From contig JAVTVY010017181.1 of assembly GCA_036873755.1 (NCBI GenBank), positions 62,001 to 126,000 of the forward strand: DNA of 64,000 bases, written 5' to 3'. Within the stretch, counting starts at the first letter, position 1. Each line of letters begins with the position of its first letter. The notes beneath the pieces are model-generated. The model saw only the letters and a program-made list of their open reading frames with translations, was not told where the DNA came from and made no database searches. The translations under genes were made by a program, and so were the position numbers. Shown here one piece after another: positions 58,253 through 64,000 of this stretch. Source of the stretch: Hanleya hanleyi. Taxonomy: Eukaryota; Mollusca; Polyplacophora; Lepidopleurida; Hanleyidae.

Positions 58253-59119
58253 TGTTCTACACGATGCGTAAAAGAAAATGTATGCAGAGTTAACTGCTGA
58301 TTATTGGCAAGCTCCAAAGTAGACGACTAATTAAAGTGGACAGACTATAGTATACGAGGTCGGTTCTTCAAGCCACAATACTATCACGTGAGCATTCCAA
58401 ACACTGACGCTCAACCGTTTTAGTTAACACAATGGACCCGTCTTGCTAAATTTACGAAAACACGACTGGGATACTAAATGACATAATCGACATTGTCAAT
58501 TTGACAATTATTATATTGACTGAGCATATCTGCAACTGAAATGTAGTTTCTAAGTGAAACGTGAAACATTCGCGATTTTTTGTCTCCTCTCAAATAGAGA
58601 CGCGTTGGCTCGATCTTGAACAATTATCACAGCTGCCTTGAAATAAAACTGAGTACATATTTTCGATGATGTGTTGTTGTGAATGTATATCGAGAATGAC
58701 ATCACTGTTGATTAAAGTATAATTTGCACATAACGTCAAACAGAGCATTGGAGTATTTGGGCCAAAAATAACAGATATACATACCATTAGTCAGTGAAAT
58801 GTAAACCGCACATACGCCGATCAGGAAGTAAAATATACCGCATGTACACACCATATTGTCGTTATTGTTGAGACAGCTTTATGCTCAGTGTATATATATA
58901 TACGAAAGCCTTATGGCATGTATGTCATTCGTAACGGCTCATGGGTATACTCAATTGGTTTGATATTGAATTCTCTGGGTCTTTCTCGTCCAGGATAAAT
59001 TACAACAGGACTCTGATGACGATGTTTTTAAGAAAGTTCTGTTTGTCTAGACATCTCCTGTATCAGAGGAATGGAAAGGAATCTATTCCACCTGGGATAG
59101 TATTTGCCGAATTACTAAG
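58253..59119. repeat. 867-bp tandem unit, copy 2
   Basis: It repeats 57386-58252 base for base wherever compared, up to 'gaattacta', after which the flank differs. Confidence 0.92.
58785..58854 (-). CDS. Signal-peptide first exon, copy 2
   Basis: An identical duplicate of the exon at 57918-57987, with the same donor and upstream TATA-like tract (58890-58903). If both promoters work they could feed the same downstream exons. Confidence 0.5.
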
Positions 59120-59568
59120 AAGCCTTCGTGTGGAAAAAATTTATATAAGAAAAGTTCCTTATCGCAGTGACTACTTAGCACAAAGTACCACGAAGTGACC
59201 ATAAATTATCGCAAATTAGCACAAAGCTACCATAAAGTATCATAAAGTACCACATATTGACCACTGGTGATGTTTAAACACCACCAAGCACCTTAAATAA
59301 CATTGTTGACAAAAACAATCATAATTTGTACAAAATTTATTAGATTTTGGTTGCTTTATGCCAGAACACAAACTATCTCCTTTGACTTATGTCAATCAAA
59401 CAGCTTCGGGCCTACCAAAAAGATATTTTTAACAGCACAATTAATACTATAAAGACGAAACGTGCAAGATCAAAGTTTTTTATGAATTGGACGTGCTGAA
59501 ATATTAAATTTGACTAAATTGTGATGGTCATTTGTTTAATGGTTGGTACTATATTTGTCGATCTTAAG
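59120..59568. other. Unassigned
   Basis: Short irregular repeats 'tacca(t)aaagta(c/t)ca' at 59180-59260. No gene was seen. Confidence 0.4.
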
Positions 59569-60433
59569 AATTACAAGCGTCTGGTCGGTCATTCATAATT
59601 CAGCCGTCGTTCATTCAAGAACATCCGCGTCCATAATGCAAGGATCTATTCCACATAACAATATTAGCACCAAATTCAAAAAGACAATCCTATGATATAT
59701 ATATATCCTATATAAATAAACATAGGCTAGTTTCAACAGTTTTCAATGATGCCGGCAAAACATCATGATGTTCCAAAAATATCAAACCCGTATCGCTGAT
59801 CAGTATTCTTAATCCAAAATACGCGTTGTAAAGTCGTCATCTAGATACTGATTTATCTTAGTCACGCTTTGATTGTGACTGTTCATATGAGCACCATAAG
59901 GACCTTGAAGTACATGGGTTCATACGGCCCCGAGCCCCGGGTTAGGCGGAAATAGACAAGTTACGAAACTTAACGCCATAGATCTTGCACGCTACGTTCG
60001 TATTTTGCTATCAGCATGCGATTTGTATCGTCAAATTTGAGAAACTTTGAGTGGAGGCGCTTGGTGGTATAGCCTTGTTTTATAAGTTTATGCAACAGTG
60101 TTTTGTGACGTTGATTAAAATCGCCACATTTAACGCAGGATCTAGCAAATGCTACTAGGCGAGATATGAATACGCCATATGCAGGTCCCACTGGAATATT
60201 ACTGTCCAGAAAGGGATAGTCGACGAGAGAAAAGGCCCGTTTCATTTTTATAGAGATATAGGTCTAAATATGATGTGCCTGCAGGGCTATCTGTAGTTTC
60301 CTTCAAATCCAGTGAAGGTGGATATATATCCTTCATTGCATCATTTATATATCGATTATCCACAGCAAGAAGATATAGCGTCTATATAGCGTTTGGTGAA
60401 TGAGAATGAATGGACTTTGAATGGATCGGTTTA
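59569..60433 (-). mobile_element. PLE 3'-end copy
   Basis: It begins 'aattacaagcgtctggtcggtc' and reaches into the RT (AYGVFISRLVAFARSCVKCG, and the region before it to 'gtttggtgaatgagaatgaatgg'), with a deletion near 60220. Confidence 0.9.
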
Positions 60434-60439
60434 ATCTTG

Positions 60440-61574
60440 TCATTCATGATATTTGATTGCAAAAAGCTCCACAGAGGTCTATTTTAGACCCACTGTCCAC
60501 ATTGTACATAAATGATTTACTGTTGTATCTTGGCAACTCTGATAGTGTTCCTTTTGCAGACGACTATACGGTTTCTACCAAAGGAAAAGAGTACAACAGA
60601 TATGTAAAGCATGGTCAGATGGTTTCAGTCAAGTCTGTAATTGGTGTGACGATATTAAAATGGTTGTAAATACGCAAAGTCTAAAGCTATACTAGTTACT
60701 ACTACTCAGAAAAAAGATGGCATCTTGAAGATAATCAAATTATCGTACATCAAGAAGGAACTGTTTTAGAATCTTCATAATGTAAAAAGCTCCATGGCAT
60801 TCACATTACTGAAAATTTGGTGTGGACGAATTAAGTCGACAGTATTCGTAGGAAAATTTCGTCTAAACTGTTTTTACTTCGTAAGATTAAACCTTTCCTG
60901 CCTTTTCATTCTCAGTTAACCTTTTACAACTGCTTTATCCTTCCGCATCTTGATTTTTGTTGTGATGTGTGGGGGCCTAGTACCGTCTGACACTGTTCGC
61001 CTTGAACGCATTCAGAAACGTGCCACCAGGCTTATTTTAGACTGTGGTTAAAATGGTTACCTTTTAGATATAGTTTAAAATTTCAAGAATCTGTTTTAGT
61101 TTATAAAGCTTTCAATATTCTTGCTCCATCCTATTTGTCCAATATTTTAGAAAAATCTCTAACTGCGCCAGGACTCGTTCCTATGATAGGACTACATCAA
61201 GAATCTCATTTAGTCATACAAACTTACATCAGTGCTCTTTTAGTATAGCTAGTGCTATACTATGGAACGATCTTGTTTTAAGCGTAAATATGCACAGTTT
61301 TACACGGATATGTTTACTTCCTCTGACTAATAGTTCCATATATATACATATTTTTTTTCATCTTATTCCTATATATATATATACATGTACGTCGACTCTT
61401 AATTACTTAATTGACATTTAATTGTATATACACCTGCTTCTTTAGATAAGTTTGTTATAATGCATTATTGTATTGTTATATATTATCAGTTTTAGCCCAC
61501 GGTTGCCGCGAAAACCAGTGCATACTGATGGTTTGTCCGTGTTTAAATAAAATTTATTATTATTATTTGCACAA
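60440..61574 (+). pseudogene. LINE D, 3' part of reverse transcriptase and 3' UTR
   Basis: RT blocks PQRSILDPLSTLYINDLLLY and the catalytic FADD (60457-60660), then a C-terminal stretch with CCDVWGGLVPSDTVRLERIQ then KRATRLILD in broken frame (about 60955-61045). The 3' end carries a (TTA)n tail at about 61548-61570. It is CR1/L2-group-like by style and distinct from LINEs A-C. Confidence 0.75.
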
Positions 61575-61882
61575 AGAGGGATTAAACCTTTCCTTCCTTT
61601 TCATTCTTAGTTAACCTTTACAACTGCTTTATTCTTCCGCATCTTGATTTTTGTTGTGATGTGTGGGGGCCTAGTACCGTCTGACACTGTTCGCCTTGAA
61701 CGCCTTCAGAAACGTGCCACCAGGCTTATTTTAGACTGGTTAAAATGGTTACCTTTTAGATATAGTTTAAAATTTCAAGAATCTGTTTTAGTGTATAAAG
61801 CTTTCAGTTTTAGCCCACGGTTGCCGCGAAAACCAGTGCATACTGATGGTTAAAATTTATTATTATTATTTGCACAAAGAGG
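61575..61882 (+). mobile_element. Second LINE D 3' end with internal deletion
   Basis: It repeats the LINE D sequence from 'attaaacctttccttcc' to the (TTA)n tail but lacks about 370 bp (the equivalent of 61118-61487), with 'gctttca' joined directly to 'gttttagccc'. Both copies are followed by 'tgcacaaagagggatt'. Confidence 0.85.
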
Positions 61883-62960
61883 GATTGCTCAAAATATGCT
61901 CCCGGGCCTGTTTCGGTACATTTTAGGCATAATAAGAAGGATTTCCTCTTGTAACAACATTGGGAAATATGACTTTATTACCGTTTATTATTATCTTTAT
62001 TAGCAAGTAGTCCGAACAGAAAAGTGTCCCAGATGATAAATTGACATAATTTACAATGTAAATTGGTTCTATACCACATGATTATTTTCTGACAGATGTT
62101 CATCTTTAGTTAATGCTCATTATAAACTGACAACAGTTTGCTAGCGTCGCAATTTGCTAAACGTGCATTTGACTTTGATAGAGGGCTCATTCTTGTCTCA
62201 TTAGTTCTTTGGTGGATATCACTTGTCAGTGTTCCTTATCAGGAGCGCAAACACGGTTTGAAATTTGGGAGTGCCACCGTCAATTTGACAAGAAGGGAAA
62301 TTCCCATTTGCGAACTACCGTGACAATATCAAGCGCAAAAGCTTGATTCCTGCTTTTTTTCTTCTTGCATCACTGATTATTTTTCTGTACTACTAGAATT
62401 CAGTTTGCATGTAAATACTAGTATGAGAAAATAGTTCTTACTCTCTCAAGAAACTCTAAGAATTTAATTCTTGGAACTAAATTGAATTATCATGATGCGA
62501 AAATGTAATAATTTATTTCTCACCTTTCGCAAATGTAAGAAAATGTCGTATAAAAGTTTAAGAAATTAAGAACACTAAGATCAATATGTTCAAATAAGAA
62601 ATCTTGAGCAATAAAAGTCTTACTTAAGAATTAATTTTCCACATCGTGAATTGTCAATGAAATGATGTGTGTGTGTGTGTGTTGATATAAGCTGTCACTG
62701 GGCACAATGAATAGGCACAATTGTTGTTCAAGTAAGTGTACACAATATGGGCTACCTCGCAATCTTATCTAATACAAATCACCGAAGCTAATCTTTTTAG
62801 GGTTTTCTCTTATGGCCTCTATTTACCGCGGTTATATGTGCTGCATTGTTTTCACATGAAGGGTTTCATAGCTTTTTACGTGTTTTATCCCACTGTGAAG
62901 CATTTAATAAAATTTTGTCAAATAATAGGGGTTTAGGGGAATTGTACAATTATTTGATCC
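61883..62960. other. Unassigned, AT-rich
   Basis: A (GT)n microsatellite lies at 62664-62683. There is a 61-codon frame at 62138-62323 with no family features. Confidence 0.4.
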
Positions 62961-63218
62961 ATGAACGTAGAAACGATCATGCAATACATTATATTATTCC
63001 TGGCATGTGAAGGCTTTTTGGTGTCATTTGCAAATACCTACGACTGTAATCTGGAGAACTATATGAAAAATGTACCCGAAGAGGACGTTAAGTTCCAGCA
63101 ATTATTGATCATTTTATTATTTTGTAAAAGTTTTTCTCACCAAAATCAGGAGTTTACCTGGTATTGTCCAGATATACTATATCAAAATGTGGTATCATAC
63201 ATTCTTCCCAACACTTAA
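62961..63218 (+). CDS. Small ORF with signal-peptide-like start
   Basis: ATG 62961 begins MNVETIMQYIILFLACEGFL then VSFANTYDCN, consistent with a leader peptide. It ends after 85 residues. No homologue was recognised and there is no splice or promoter evidence, so it may be chance. Confidence 0.25.
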   Translation: MNVETIMQYIILFLACEGFLVSFANTYDCNLENYMKNVPEEDVKFQQLLIILLFCKSFSHQNQEFTWYCPDILYQNVVSYILPNT

Positions 63219-64000
63219 AGCTATAGTGCCGTATTCCGTTCCATATTCTGGCCAAAAGGCCAAAGGCATTTTATAAAGTTTTCCCCAAACAAATGTAAAT
63301 AAATCAGGGGTATGATCTCTGATTACCACAAGCTCATATGCGTGATTGCGTTCATCACTTTGAGTCATCGTATAAGATTAATTGATGTTCACTTGTATTC
63401 CAAAGCGTATAGCATTTCATCAAAATTTGTCAAATAATGGGATGGAGATAAGTTTTTATTGAAAATCACCAATGCAGAAACTTTGAAACGATACCAGCAA
63501 TATGTAGTTTCACTCCGGACATATGGGGGCAGTTTAGTCCCATTTACAAGTATCTGGTAAATGTAACTGATATATCTAAAAGAGAAAATGCACCAGAAGC
63601 GAAAGTAAACTGTAATACAGCTAAAATTGCTGATTTTTATAAATTGTTTCCTCGTGAAATTCAGTCGGACACAATTTATTGACCTAGTAGTTGATGTGTG
63701 CCGTTCGTACATTCTGGTCAGCACATTATTCTACCTGTTAAGACAATCATGCTCAGTAGGCCTATTATGACCAGTCAGAGAAAGCTTCTCTCGTGTGTAT
63801 CGAAAGTAGGAAAGTGTCGCTCTTTAAGATTAGAGGTATCAGAAGCTGCTTCGGGGAAGAAGTCGCCTCGGTTTCTCTTTTACCAAAGGCACTCGCAATT
63901 ATATGGAATAATATATTGATCAACTATTCTAGAATATTTGTTTGAAAACTATTTTGTTTATATTTTCTACATAAACCATCTTGTACACCTGTGCATTATA
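63219..64000. other. Unassigned to window end
   Basis: Short plus-strand frames (for example YLVNVTDISKRENAPEAKVN at about 63550-63609, and 63698-63919) could be exon or transposon remnants. Nothing is decisive. Confidence 0.35.

Noticed and set aside
58074..58271. Plus-strand 65-codon frame duplicated at 58941
   Set aside because: It has no signal or splice context and is antisense to the TATA and leader-exon side; it is duplicated only because of the 867-bp repeat.

Overview
The window is AT-rich DNA from an animal genome. It has spliced host exons with GT-AG borders in phase 1, non-LTR and Penelope-like retrotransposons with diverged relatives, and a tRNA-derived SINE. The mix of EGF-like plus fucolectin-type lectin exons, this SINE/LINE pairing and the Penelope-like family points to a marine lophotrochozoan, most likely a mollusc. 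The species cannot be named from sequence alone.

Layout. 1-8.9 kb: a nearly full-length but dead I/Nimb-like LINE (copy A1, plus strand, 10-bp target duplication) sits inside a Penelope-like (PLE) remnant. It is itself interrupted by two short PLE 3' ends, a TA-flanked DNA element and a tRNA-derived SINE. 8.9-19.5 kb: a minus-strand CR1/L2-group-like LINE (copy B) is split by an 8.86-kb insert with inverted ends. The insert carries GTACCTT-rich subterminal arrays, a 157-bp satellite, several fold-back repeats and spliced exons that look like part of a BEN-domain gene. 20.4-29.9 kb: seven minus-strand exons, all phase 1-1, encode EGF-like modules and one fucolectin (FTP/F5-8C-like) domain. This is the clearest host gene, and no PLE copies were seen in it. 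31.3-33.5 kb: the longest PLE copy, with recognisable reverse transcriptase motifs. 34.3-35.5 kb: LINE C, 3' end. 35.6-41.3 kb: a second LINE of the A family (A2, minus strand, 13-bp perfect target duplication, TAATG overlap between ORF1 and ORF2), apparently inserted into an open reading frame.

41.3-64 kb: mostly repeats. These are a scrambled 390-bp duplication, more PLE 3' ends, opposed minisatellite arrays, a TTAA-flanked element, a near-identical 867-bp tandem duplication and two tandem 3' ends of LINE D. Among them are a two-exon gene start for a secreted protein (47.0-47.6 kb) and a signal-peptide first exon present twice because of the 867-bp duplication.

The window is best read as a layered transposon graveyard around a few host exons. 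Insertion order can be worked out from target duplications and from reading frames that rejoin when an element is taken out. All family names rest on motif recognition by eye; no alignments or database searches were run.
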